From positions 496,184-560,183 of the forward strand of contig NZ_FPAB01000003.1 in the NCBI RefSeq assembly GCF_900116145.1: a stretch of 64,000 nucleotides of DNA, written 5' to 3'. The DNA comes from Streptomyces harbinensis (lineage in GTDB: Bacteria; Actinomycetota; Actinomycetes; Streptomycetales; Streptomycetaceae). Below, in pieces: positions 54,779 through 64,000 of this stretch. The notes beneath the pieces were generated by a model. It was not told where the DNA came from. It did not search any database and was given only the letters and a program-made list of their open reading frames with translations. A program made the position numbers and the translations under genes. Numbering within the stretch: the first letter of the stretch is position 1; every line of letters begins with the position of its first letter.

Positions 54779-56110
54779 ATGGAACCCACCAAGGCACCAC
54801 GGTCGACCCCGGACCCCACCCCCGCCGCGGCCACCGCCCCGGCCCCCGAACAGGCCCCCGAACCGGCCGGCAGCGGGCTCGACCGCCGCACCAGCGACCG
54901 CAACACCACGGTCCTGGTGTCCTTCACCGCCGTCACCAACCTCGCCGACGGCGTCACCAAGATGGTGCTGCCGCTGATGGCGACCCGGGTGACCGAGTCC
55001 CCGGCCCTGGTCTCCGGGGTGTCCCTGTGCCTGACCCTGCCCTGGCTGCTCATCGCGCTCCATGTCGGGGTGCTGGTGGACCGGTTCGACCGGCGCCGGC
55101 TGCTGTGGGTCGCCAACGTCATGCGGCTGGTGGCCATCGGCGCGCTGCTGGCCTCGATCAGCGGTGACTCCGCCGGCCTGCCCGTGCTCTACGCGGGCGG
55201 TCTGCTGCTGGGCGTCGCCGAGGTCATCGCGCTCACCTCGGCCGCCGCCCTCGTGCCCTCGGTGGTGATCCCCGAGGGCCGCACCCGGGCCAACGCGTGG
55301 GTGGCGGGCGCGGAAACCGTCTGCAACGAGTTCTGCGGACCCTTCGTCGGTGGCCTGCTGATGGCTGCCGGCGCGGCCGTCGCGCTGGGCAGCACCGGCG
55401 TCGCGTACGTCCTGGCCATGATCGTGCTGGCCTTCCTCGCCGGACGGATGACACCCGGAACGACCCCGGGCCGCCCCGTCGGCACCGTCAACCAGCGGAT
55501 CGCCGAAGGGCTCAAGGTGCTGTGGCGGCACCGGCTGCTGCGGGTGATGGCCTTCTCCCTCACCGTCCTGGCCTCCTGCTGGGGCGCCTGGCTCGCCCTG
55601 ATGCCGCTGGTGGCCACCTCGCTGCTGGACCTGAGCGAACGGCAGTACGGCGTCGTGCTCAGCGCCCTGGGTGTCGGCGGACTGGTCGGGGCGCTCACCG
55701 TCGGCCTGGTCAACCGGGTGCTCGGCCGGCGCGGCGCGATGTTCGCCGATCTGCTCGGCACCGCCGCCATGGTCGCCGCGCCCGCCCTCAGCTCCAACAT
55801 GTGGGTGGTGGCCGGCGGCGCCTTCGCCGGCGGCATGGGCGGCATCCTGTGGACCGTCAACTCCCGCACCATCAGCCAGCAACTCGTCGACATCGGCATG
55901 ATGGGCCGCTACAACGCCGCCGCCCGGCTCTTCAGCTGGGGCGCGATGCCGCTGGGGGCGGGGCTCGGCGGGCTGCTCGCGGAATGGTTCGGGCTGCGCA
56001 CGGCCTTTCTGGTGTTCACCGTCGCCGCGCTGCTGCTGATCGTGCCCTTCCTGCGCATGGTCACTCCCGCAGCGCTCGCCGAAGTACCTGACCCGGGCAG
56101 CCGCCCCTGA
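54779..56110 (+). CDS. MFS exporter
   Basis: 443 aa with a Pro/Ala-rich cytoplasmic start and about 12 membrane segments. DRFDRRRL after TM2-3 is the MFS loop motif. It resembles the enterobactin-exporter/MFS_3 group. Located just after the TE gene, it is the likely product exporter or self-resistance pump. Confidence 0.88.
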   Translation: MEPTKAPRSTPDPTPAAATAPAPEQAPEPAGSGLDRRTSDRNTTVLVSFTAVTNLADGVTKMVLPLMATRVTESPALVSGVSLCLTLPWLLIALHVGVLVDRFDRRRLLWVANVMRLVAIGALLASISGDSAGLPVLYAGGLLLGVAEVIALTSAAALVPSVVIPEGRTRANAWVAGAETVCNEFCGPFVGGLLMAAGAAVALGSTGVAYVLAMIVLAFLAGRMTPGTTPGRPVGTVNQRIAEGLKVLWRHRLLRVMAFSLTVLASCWGAWLALMPLVATSLLDLSERQYGVVLSALGVGGLVGALTVGLVNRVLGRRGAMFADLLGTAAMVAAPALSSNMWVVAGGAFAGGMGGILWTVNSRTISQQLVDIGMMGRYNAAARLFSWGAMPLGAGLGGLLAEWFGLRTAFLVFTVAALLLIVPFLRMVTPAALAEVPDPGSRP

Positions 56111-56111
56111 G

Positions 56112-56128
56112 AAAGGCGGCCCGCCTTT
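56112..56128 (+). terminator. Short hairpin with T-run after the MFS gene
   Basis: AAAGGCGG / CCGCCTTT arms with TTTT at the right edge, 1 nt past the MFS stop. Stem loop is tight, so it may only attenuate read-through into the radical SAM gene. Confidence 0.4.
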
Positions 56129-56166
56129 TCGCCCAGGCCCCCGCGGCCGAATCGGAGGATACGCAC

Positions 56167-57549
56167 ATGACCCTGCTCATGCCGGATTCCATGGCCACGA
56201 CGCGATTCCGCGCCTACGGGCCGCGGCAGATCGATCAGATAGCGGACCGTTTCGGACTCGCTCCGGAAGACGCCGAAACGGTACGGCTGATATCCCGGGT
56301 GCTGCCGTTCCGGGTCAATGAATACGTCCTGTCCGAACTGGTCGACTGGGACCGGGCCCCCGACGATCCGATGTTCCGGATGCTGTTCCCGCAGCGCGGC
56401 ATGCTGCACGAGGAGGACGAGCGGCTGCTGTCCGCCGCGGTCGCCGGCGGCGACCGGCAGATGATCGCGGCGGCGGTGAAGGAGATCAGGGGCCGGCTCA
56501 ACCCGCACCCCTCCGGGCAGACCCAGTTGAACGTCCCCCGGCTGGACGGCGCCGAGGTGCCGGGGCTTCAGCACAAGTACCGCGAGACCGTGCTGCACTT
56601 CCCCGGCCAGGGCCAGACCTGCCACTCGTACTGCACCTACTGCTTCCGCTGGGCGCAGTTCGTCGGCGACGCCGATCTGCGGTTCGCCGCCCCGGGCCCC
56701 GAGGGCCTGGTCCGCTACCTCGGGGCGCACCCGGAGGTGCACGACGTCCTGATCACCGGCGGCGATCCGCTCATCATGTCCACCGACCGGCTGCTGCGGC
56801 ACATCGAGCCGCTGCTGGAGATCCCCACCGTGCGCACGGTGCGGATCGGCACCAAGTCGGTGGCGTACTGGCCGCAGCGGTTCCTCACCGACCCGGACGC
56901 CGACGACCTGCTGCGGCTCTTCGAACGCATCGTCGCCTCCGGGCGGAACCTGGCGGTGATGGCCCACTTCACCCACCCCAGGGAACTGGGCACCGACCGC
57001 ACCCGCCGGGCGCTGGCCAGGATCCGGTCAACCGGGGCGCTGATCTACTGCCAGGCGCCGCTGATCGCGCATGTCAACGACGACGCGCCGACCTGGAGCG
57101 CGCTGTGGCAGGCCGAACTGGCGGCCGGGGCCGTGCCGTACTACATGTTCGTCGAGCGGGACACCGGTCCGCAGGAGTACTTCAAGGTGCCGCTGGCCAC
57201 GGCGGCCGAGCTGTTCCGGGCCGCCTACCGCACCCTGCCGGGGCTGGCGCGGACGGTGCGGGGGCCGGTGATGTCGGCGACGCCCGGCAAGGTGGTGGTG
57301 GACGGGGTGGAGACCACGCCGCAGGGCCGGTTCTTCCAGCTGCGGATGCTCCAGGCCCGCGACCCGGCGCTGGTCGGCCGGCCGTTCAGGGCTCGGTACT
57401 CCACCTCCGCCGCCTGGCTGGACGACCTGGACCTGGCCCCGGACGCCCCCGCCGACATCGCCGCGGCCGTCAGGGGCACGGCGCGTCCTGTGCACCGGGA
57501 GCCGCCCGCCGCCGTCGCGCTCTCCGGCCACGGGGGGTACATGTCATGA
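56167..57549 (+). CDS. KamA-family radical SAM/PLP aminomutase-like enzyme
   Basis: 460 aa. Radical SAM cluster Cys152, Cys156, Cys159 (TCHSYCTYCF), GGDPL SAM motif at 198-202 and a probable PLP Lys375 (SATPGKVVV). In lysine 2,3-aminomutase two Asp residues bind the epsilon-amine (D293, D330); by hand alignment the second is replaced by Met or Ser. The substrate may therefore not be lysine. Translationally coupled to the aminotransferase (ATGA). Confidence 0.85.
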   Translation: MTLLMPDSMATTRFRAYGPRQIDQIADRFGLAPEDAETVRLISRVLPFRVNEYVLSELVDWDRAPDDPMFRMLFPQRGMLHEEDERLLSAAVAGGDRQMIAAAVKEIRGRLNPHPSGQTQLNVPRLDGAEVPGLQHKYRETVLHFPGQGQTCHSYCTYCFRWAQFVGDADLRFAAPGPEGLVRYLGAHPEVHDVLITGGDPLIMSTDRLLRHIEPLLEIPTVRTVRIGTKSVAYWPQRFLTDPDADDLLRLFERIVASGRNLAVMAHFTHPRELGTDRTRRALARIRSTGALIYCQAPLIAHVNDDAPTWSALWQAELAAGAVPYYMFVERDTGPQEYFKVPLATAAELFRAAYRTLPGLARTVRGPVMSATPGKVVVDGVETTPQGRFFQLRMLQARDPALVGRPFRARYSTSAAWLDDLDLAPDAPADIAAAVRGTARPVHREPPAAVALSGHGGYMS

Positions 57550-58829
57550 GCACATCAGTCGCCCCGGCCGGGACCCGGTGGCGGATGTCGCCCAACCTGG
57601 AACTGAACCAGCGCGTCGCCGAACGCCGCGCCGCCGGCGAGCACATCATCCACCTCGGCTTCGGCGAATCCCGCCTCCCCGTCTTCGGACCACTCGCCGA
57701 CCGGCTGCGCGCCGGCACCGACCGCAACGCCTACGGCCCCGTCCAGGGCGACCCGGGCGCACGGGCCGCCGCGGCCGGCTACTTCACCCGCCGCCGGCTC
57801 CCCACAGAACCCGCGCAGATCGTCCTCGCCCCCGGCAGCAAACCCCTGCTGATGGCGCTGAACCTCGTCCTCCCCGGCGACGTCCTGCTGCCCCGCCCCG
57901 CCTGGAACACCTACGCCCCCCAGGCCGCCCTCGCCGGAAAACGCGCCCTGTCCGTCCCCATCCCCGAGGCGTGCGGCGGCGTCCCCGACCCCGCCGCGCT
58001 GCGCGCCGCCCTCACCACCGCCCGCCGCGACGGCGCCGACCCCCGCACCCTCGTCCTCACCCTCCCCGACAACCCCACCGGCACCCTCGCCGGACCGGAG
58101 TTGATCCGCGAGATCTGCGCCATCGCCGAGGAGGAGAACCTCACCCTCGTCTCCGACGAGATCTACCGCGACGTCCTGCACGACCCGGCCACCCCCTTCC
58201 TCAGCCCCGCCGAGGTCGCCCCGGATCGCACCGTCGTCACCAGCGGGCTCTCCAAGAGCCTGGCGCTGGGCGGCTGGCGGGTCGGCGTCGCCCGCTTCCC
58301 CGGCACCGCCCGGGGCGACGCCCTGCGCGACGGCGTGCTGTCGGTGGCCAGCGAGGTGTGGTCCACCCTGGCAGGACCCATGCAGAACGTCGCCGCCTAC
58401 GCCTTCGCCGAGCCGCCCGAACTCCGCGCCCATCTCGACCGCAGCGCCCGGCTGCACGGTGCCGTGGCCCGGGCCGTGCACCGGATCTTCACCGCCGCCG
58501 GCGCCCGCTGCCGGCCGCCCACCGGCGCGTTCTACGTGTACCCGGACTTCGCGCCGCGCCGCGCCGAATTCGCCGCCCTGGGCGCCACCGGCTCCGCCGC
58601 GCTGCGCGACCTGCTGCTGGACCGCGCGGGCCTGGCCGTACTCGCCGGACATCTGCTCGGCGACGACCCCGGCGCGCTGCGCTTCAAGGTCGCCACCAGC
58701 ATGCTCTACGGAGACACCACCGAAGAGCAGTGGCAGGCGCTGGCGGCGGACGACCCGCTCACGGTGCCGCATGTCGCCGCGGCCCTGGCGGACATCGAGA
58801 CCGGCCTGGCCGCGGTCACCGCCGGCTGA
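57546..58829 (+). CDS. Class I/II PLP aminotransferase
   Basis: 427 aa. IHLGFGESRLPVFGPLADRL, LPDNPTGTLAGPE, VSDEIYRDVLHD and the PLP Lys in TSGLSKSLALGGWRVG. Overlaps the aminomutase-like gene by 4 nt, so both probably act on the same beta-amino acid. Followed by a strong terminator that closes the cluster. Confidence 0.9.
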   Translation: MSTSVAPAGTRWRMSPNLELNQRVAERRAAGEHIIHLGFGESRLPVFGPLADRLRAGTDRNAYGPVQGDPGARAAAAGYFTRRRLPTEPAQIVLAPGSKPLLMALNLVLPGDVLLPRPAWNTYAPQAALAGKRALSVPIPEACGGVPDPAALRAALTTARRDGADPRTLVLTLPDNPTGTLAGPELIREICAIAEEENLTLVSDEIYRDVLHDPATPFLSPAEVAPDRTVVTSGLSKSLALGGWRVGVARFPGTARGDALRDGVLSVASEVWSTLAGPMQNVAAYAFAEPPELRAHLDRSARLHGAVARAVHRIFTAAGARCRPPTGAFYVYPDFAPRRAEFAALGATGSAALRDLLLDRAGLAVLAGHLLGDDPGALRFKVATSMLYGDTTEEQWQALAADDPLTVPHVAAALADIETGLAAVTAG

Positions 58830-58853
58830 CCGGACCGGGACGGAGGCAGGAGG

Positions 58854-58885
58854 CACCGGCGCCCCGGGGGAGCGGGGCGCCGGTG
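58854..58885. terminator. Bidirectional terminator at the cluster edge
   Basis: Perfect 13-bp stem CACCGGCGCCCCG / CGGGGCGCCGGTG with a 6-nt loop, between the aminotransferase (+) and sdhB (-). Confidence 0.88.
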
Positions 58886-58891
58886 ACCGCC

Positions 58892-59637
58892 TCAGCGTTT
58901 GCGCACCGCGCGCAGGTACTCCCGGTTCATCGCCGTGATCGAGGTCAGCGGGATGCCCTTGGGGCAGGCCGTCGCGCACTCGCCGGTGTTGGTGCAGCCG
59001 CCGAAGCCCTCGGCGTCCATCGTGCCCACCATGTCCAGGACCCGGCTCTCACGCTCCGGCGCGCCCTGCGGCAGCACATTGAGGTGCACCACCTTCGCCG
59101 AGGTGAACAGCATCGCCGAACCGTTGGGGCAGGCCGCCACGCACGCCCCGCAGCCGATGCACTCCGCGTGCTCGAACGCCGTGTCCGCGTCCGGCTTGGG
59201 CACCGCCGTCGCGTGCGCCTCCGGCGCGCTGCCGGTCGGGGCCGTGATGTAGCCGCCAGAGCCGATGATCCGGTCGAACGCGGACCGGTCCACCACCAGG
59301 TCCTTCACCACCGGGAAGGCCGCCGCCCGCCACGGCTCGATGTCGATCGTGTCGCCGTCGGAGAAGTGCCGCATGTGCAGCTGGCAGGTGGTGGTGCGCT
59401 CCGGGCCGTGCGCCGCGCCGTTGATGACCATCCCGCAGGCACCGCAGATGCCCTCCCGGCAGTCGTGGTCGAACGCCACCGGCTCCTCGTCCGCCAGGAT
59501 CAGCTCCTCGTTGAGGGTGTCCAGCATCTCCAGGAACGACATGTCCGGCGAGATCCCCGACACCTGGTACGTCGTCAGCCGCCCCTCGGCGTCCGGGCCC
59601 GCCTGGCGCCAGATGCGCAGGGTCAGATTCATCGTGG

Positions 59638-59641
<4 letters not shown>
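58892..59641 (-). CDS. sdhB: Succinate dehydrogenase/fumarate reductase iron-sulfur subunit
   Basis: 249 aa from ATG 59641, overlapping the sdhA stop. Cys ligands for [2Fe-2S] in [11 protein letters not shown], for [4Fe-4S]/[3Fe-4S] in [14 protein letters not shown] and [17 protein letters not shown]. Transfers electrons from SdhA to the membrane anchor. Confidence 0.95.
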
Positions 59642-61608
<1,967 letters not shown>

Positions 61609-61609
61609 A

Positions 61610-62311
61610 TCAGCTCACGATTCCGGTCATGACGGCGACGGGGACGGACACGAAGCCGGCGGTCAGCACGAGCGCCACGGTGGTGGCGGTGGCGCGCAGC
61701 GCGCGGTCGCGGGTGCGGCTGCCAAGACCGAGGGTCTGGACGGCGCTCCACAGGCCGTGCCGGATGTGCAGGCCGAGGGCCACCAGCGCCACGATGTAGA
61801 TGACGTTGCCGTACCAGGTGCTGAAGGTGGCGACGACGTTCTCGTACGCCTCGCCGTGCACGCCGTGCGGGTTCACGGTGCCGGTGGTCAGGTCCAGGAT
61901 GTGCCAGACGATGAACAGCCCCAGGATCACCCCGCCCCAGCGCATGGTGCGGGTGGCGTAGCTGGTACGGCGCCGGGTGTGCGCGTACTTCACCGGGCGG
62001 GCCGCCAGGTCGAGCCGGCTCAGCTGGTAGGCGGCCACGCCGTGCGCGACCACGGCGGCCAGCAGGCCGACGCGGGCGATCCAGATGAACCACTCGTGCT
62101 TGAGGAACGGCTCGCCGATGGTGCGCAGCCACTGGGCATACGCGTTCATCTCGTCCGGGCCGAAGAAGACCTTCAGATTCCCGAGCATGTGGGTGATCAG
62201 ATAGAGGAGCATGATCAGCCCGGAGACGGCCATCACGGTCTTCTTGCCGATGGTGGACCGCCAGATGAGGGCGGGGATGCTGCGGCTGCCTGCCCGCGTC
62301 GCCAGAGCCAT
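61610..62311 (-). CDS. sdhC: Succinate dehydrogenase cytochrome b subunit
   Basis: 233 aa from ATG 62311 with five hydrophobic helices and heme-ligand candidates in [28 protein letters not shown] and LHIRHGLW. Single-chain type B anchor. First gene of the sdhCAB operon, divergent from a LysR gene. Confidence 0.93.
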   Translation of the reverse strand: MALATRAGSRSIPALIWRSTIGKKTVMAVSGLIMLLYLITHMLGNLKVFFGPDEMNAYAQWLRTIGEPFLKHEWFIWIARVGLLAAVVAHGVAAYQLSRLDLAARPVKYAHTRRRTSYATRTMRWGGVILGLFIVWHILDLTTGTVNPHGVHGEAYENVVATFSTWYGNVIYIVALVALGLHIRHGLWSAVQTLGLGSRTRDRALRATATTVALVLTAGFVSVPVAVMTGIVS

Positions 62312-62369
62312 GACACCCGACCGTAGGGAGCCGGGCCGCGATCCGTCCAAGACATGGAACAGCTGATCT

Positions 62370-62388
62370 CGATAGCCTGGGGCTATCG
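62370..62388. promoter_or_regulatory. LysR-type operator between sdhC and the LysR gene
   Basis: Perfect inverted repeat CGATAGCC-TGG-GGCTATCG. It contains ATAG-N7-CTAT (T-N11-A), 58 bp before the sdhC start and 19 bp before the LysR start. Expected binding site for the adjacent LysR protein. Confidence 0.75.
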
Positions 62389-62407
62389 TCCCGGGTAGGG
62401 TGCGGTC

Positions 62408-63298
62408 ATGCAGCTCCAGCAGCTCCGGTATTTCACCGCCGTCGCCGAGACCCGGCACTTCACCCGGGCCGCCGAGCGCGAGCACGTCTCCCAGCCCTCG
62501 CTCTCCCAGCAGATCAAGGCGCTGGAGCGGGAGCTGGGCGCCGAGCTGTTCCACCGGGCGCGCGGCCACATCGGGCTCACCGACGCCGGCGCCGCGCTGC
62601 TCCCGCTGGCCCGGCGGATCCTGGCGGACACCGAGACCGCCCGCCGCGAGGTGCAGGAGGTGGCCCAGCTGCGGCGCGGCCGGGTCCGGCTCGGCGCCAC
62701 CCCGAGCCTGTGCGCCTCCCTGGTCCCGGATGTGCTGCGCACCTTCAAGGACCGCTACCCGGGCGTCGACCTGCTCGTGCACGAGGGCGGCTCGCGGGAC
62801 CTGGTACGGCTGCTGGCGTCCGGCGAACTCGACCTGGCGCTGGTGATCACCCCGCTCCAGGCGGACGCCCCGGCGCTGGTCACCGGCGAGCTGCTGCGCG
62901 AGGAACTGGTGCTGATCTCCCCGCCCGGCGGCCCCTCACCGGTCCGGGGACGGCGGGCGGCGCGGGTGGCGGATCTGCGCGAGGTGCCGCTGGTGATGTT
63001 CCGGCGCGGCTACGACCTGCGGGAGCTGACGGTGGCGGCCTGCCAGCAGGCCGGGTTCGAGCCGGTCTTCAGCGTGGAGGGCGGGGAGATGGACGCGGTG
63101 CTCGGCTTCGTGCGGGCCGGGCTCGGGGTGGCGGTGGTGCCGAGCATGGTGGCCGCCCGCTCCGGGCTGCCGACGACGCCGTTCGCGGCGCCGGGGCTGC
63201 ACCGTACGGTCTCGGTGGCGCACCGCGGCGATGTCTCCCCGCCCCGGGCGGCCCGGGAGCTGGAGCGGATCCTGATGACGCACCGGGGCGGGCTGTAG
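62408..63298 (+). CDS. LysR-family regulator divergent from sdhCAB
   Basis: 296 aa. wHTH LQQLRYFTAVAETRHFTRAA, VSQPSLSQQIKALERELG; substrate domain VRLGATPSLCASLVPDVL onward. Likely regulator of sdhCAB through the palindrome in the shared promoter region. No TTA codon seen. Confidence 0.9.
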   Translation: MQLQQLRYFTAVAETRHFTRAAEREHVSQPSLSQQIKALERELGAELFHRARGHIGLTDAGAALLPLARRILADTETARREVQEVAQLRRGRVRLGATPSLCASLVPDVLRTFKDRYPGVDLLVHEGGSRDLVRLLASGELDLALVITPLQADAPALVTGELLREELVLISPPGGPSPVRGRRAARVADLREVPLVMFRRGYDLRELTVAACQQAGFEPVFSVEGGEMDAVLGFVRAGLGVAVVPSMVAARSGLPTTPFAAPGLHRTVSVAHRGDVSPPRAARELERILMTHRGGL

Positions 63299-63324
63299 GC
63301 CCACGCCCCGGCGCCGGGCCCCGG

Positions 63325-63960
63325 TCAGCGGACGGCGGCGCTGTCCTCGGGCTCCCCGGTGTCCGCTCCGGCCGCCGCCCTGGCCGCGAAGCGGTGCTCC
63401 ACACCGAGCGCCGCCAGCGCGAGCAGCCCGCCCACCAGCAGGGCCAGCGGCAGCAGCATCCACACGAAGACCAGGCACATCGCCGCCGCCAGGACCAGCA
63501 GCAGGGAACCGGAGAGATCGTCCCGGATGTCGGTGAACGCCGCACGCACCGCCGTACCGAGGTGGGTGCCCGGGTGCCAGCGGGCCGCGATCCGCAGCAG
63601 CAGCACCGCGAGCGCGCCGCCGTGCACCAGCGACAGGGCGTAGACAGCGGGACCGCCCGGCAGCAGGCCGGTCTCGGCCAGCGACAGATTCCACAGCAGC
63701 AGCAGGACGGCGAACGGAAAGGCCAGCGCCAGCGGCCACAGGGTGCGCCAGGCGGCGGTGAAGTCGGCCCACGCGTCCGCCAGCCGCACGCTGTCGCCGG
63801 TCAGCTGGCGCCGCAGGTGCGCCGTGCCGGCCACCAGCGCCGGCACGGCGGTGACCAGCGGCGCGGCCAGCACGGCCACCAGGACCCCGGTGATCACCAC
63901 CTCGCCGAACAGGGTCAGCCCCGCCCGGATCCCGCCGCCCTCGCCGGTCCTGCTCGCCAT
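63325..63960 (-). CDS. YesL/DUF624-like membrane protein
   Basis: 211 aa, about five membrane segments (EVVITGVLVAVLAAPLVTAV, LWPLALAFPFAVLLLLW and others). It has the YesL-type size and a start 6 nt after the stop of a probable sugar permease, its usual neighbourhood. Function unknown. Confidence 0.75.
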   Translation of the reverse strand: MASRTGEGGGIRAGLTLFGEVVITGVLVAVLAAPLVTAVPALVAGTAHLRRQLTGDSVRLADAWADFTAAWRTLWPLALAFPFAVLLLLWNLSLAETGLLPGGPAVYALSLVHGGALAVLLLRIAARWHPGTHLGTAVRAAFTDIRDDLSGSLLLVLAAAMCLVFVWMLLPLALLVGGLLALAALGVEHRFAARAAAGADTGEPEDSAAVR

Positions 63961-63966
63961 GCCCGA

Positions 63967-64000
63967 TCAGCCCTTCAGACCCGAGGTCGCCACACCGTCG
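63967..64000 (-). CDS. 3' end of a probable carbohydrate ABC permease (partial)
   Basis: Only the last ten codons are in the window, reading DGVATSGLKG before TGA. This matches the typical C-terminus of MalG-type binding-protein-dependent sugar permeases and fits the YesL-like gene downstream. Confidence 0.45.
   Translation of the reverse strand, partial: DGVATSGLKG

Noticed and set aside
56167..58829. Streptothricin- or viomycin-type beta-lysine pathway
   Set aside because: No streptolidine, capreomycidine or poly-beta-lysine genes are present, and the KamA-like enzyme appears to lack a lysine-binding Asp.

Overview
The window is high-GC, densely packed DNA with many GTG starts and 4-nt stop/start overlaps. 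The chromosomal genes (lspA-rluD, dnaE, the his operon, three-subunit succinate dehydrogenase) and the gamma-butyrolactone (GBL)/TTA-codon regulatory features point to a Streptomyces or close relative. No rRNA, tRNA, IS element or CRISPR array was seen.

Layout. 0-11 kb: core genes (DksA-like protein, lspA, RluD-type pseudouridine synthase, CPA1 antiporter, MscS channel, dienelactone-hydrolase-like protein, DsbA-like thioredoxin, membrane protein, dnaE). 11.2-19.1 kb: a lower-GC accessory island with an XRE regulator, two DUF397 proteins, two WXG-type proteins, a mycosin-like subtilase, a Pro-rich protein with a duplicated DWDGG motif and a lipoprotein. It resembles type VII secretion cargo and protease genes without the EccB/C/D/E core. 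19.3-25.1 kb: small proteins, a NYN-domain protein, an ABC-2 transporter pair, a DUF2567-like protein, YbaK and a LON-domain protein. 25.2-30.9 kb: the his operon hisD-C-B-(54-aa membrane protein)-H-priA-(RidA)-hisF.

30.9-58.8 kb: an uncharacterised NRPS-type biosynthetic gene cluster. Its left edge carries two TetR/GBL-receptor-like genes and an AfsA-type butenolide synthase gene, followed by a LysR regulator. A 16-gene leftward series (51.95 to 34.8 kb) encodes a free carrier protein, C-A-PCP NRPS, type II thioesterase, SDR, ProA-like aldehyde dehydrogenase, free ACP, TrpB2-like PLP enzyme, BtrH-like acyltransferase fused to an ACP, another free ACP, two acyl-CoA-dehydrogenase-fold proteins, PPTase, a second BtrH-like protein, an adenylation protein, a flavin reductase and another adenylation protein. 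Rightward genes encode C-PCP-TE, an MFS exporter, a KamA-type radical SAM enzyme and an aminotransferase. The set resembles butirosin side-chain logic (amino acid loaded on an ACP, oxidised by an FMN enzyme, transferred by BtrH), here joined to a short NRPS. The product is not identified.

The regulatory DNA is coherent. ARE-like palindromes lie inside promoter candidates of one receptor gene and of the LysR gene. The LysR gene and the C-PCP-TE gene each carry one TTA (bldA) codon. Two LysR-type T-N11-A boxes sit in the divergent promoter between the two biosynthetic arms.

58.9-64 kb: sdhB-A-C with a divergent LysR gene and a perfect LysR-type palindrome between them, a YesL-like membrane protein, and the last codons of a probable sugar ABC permease.
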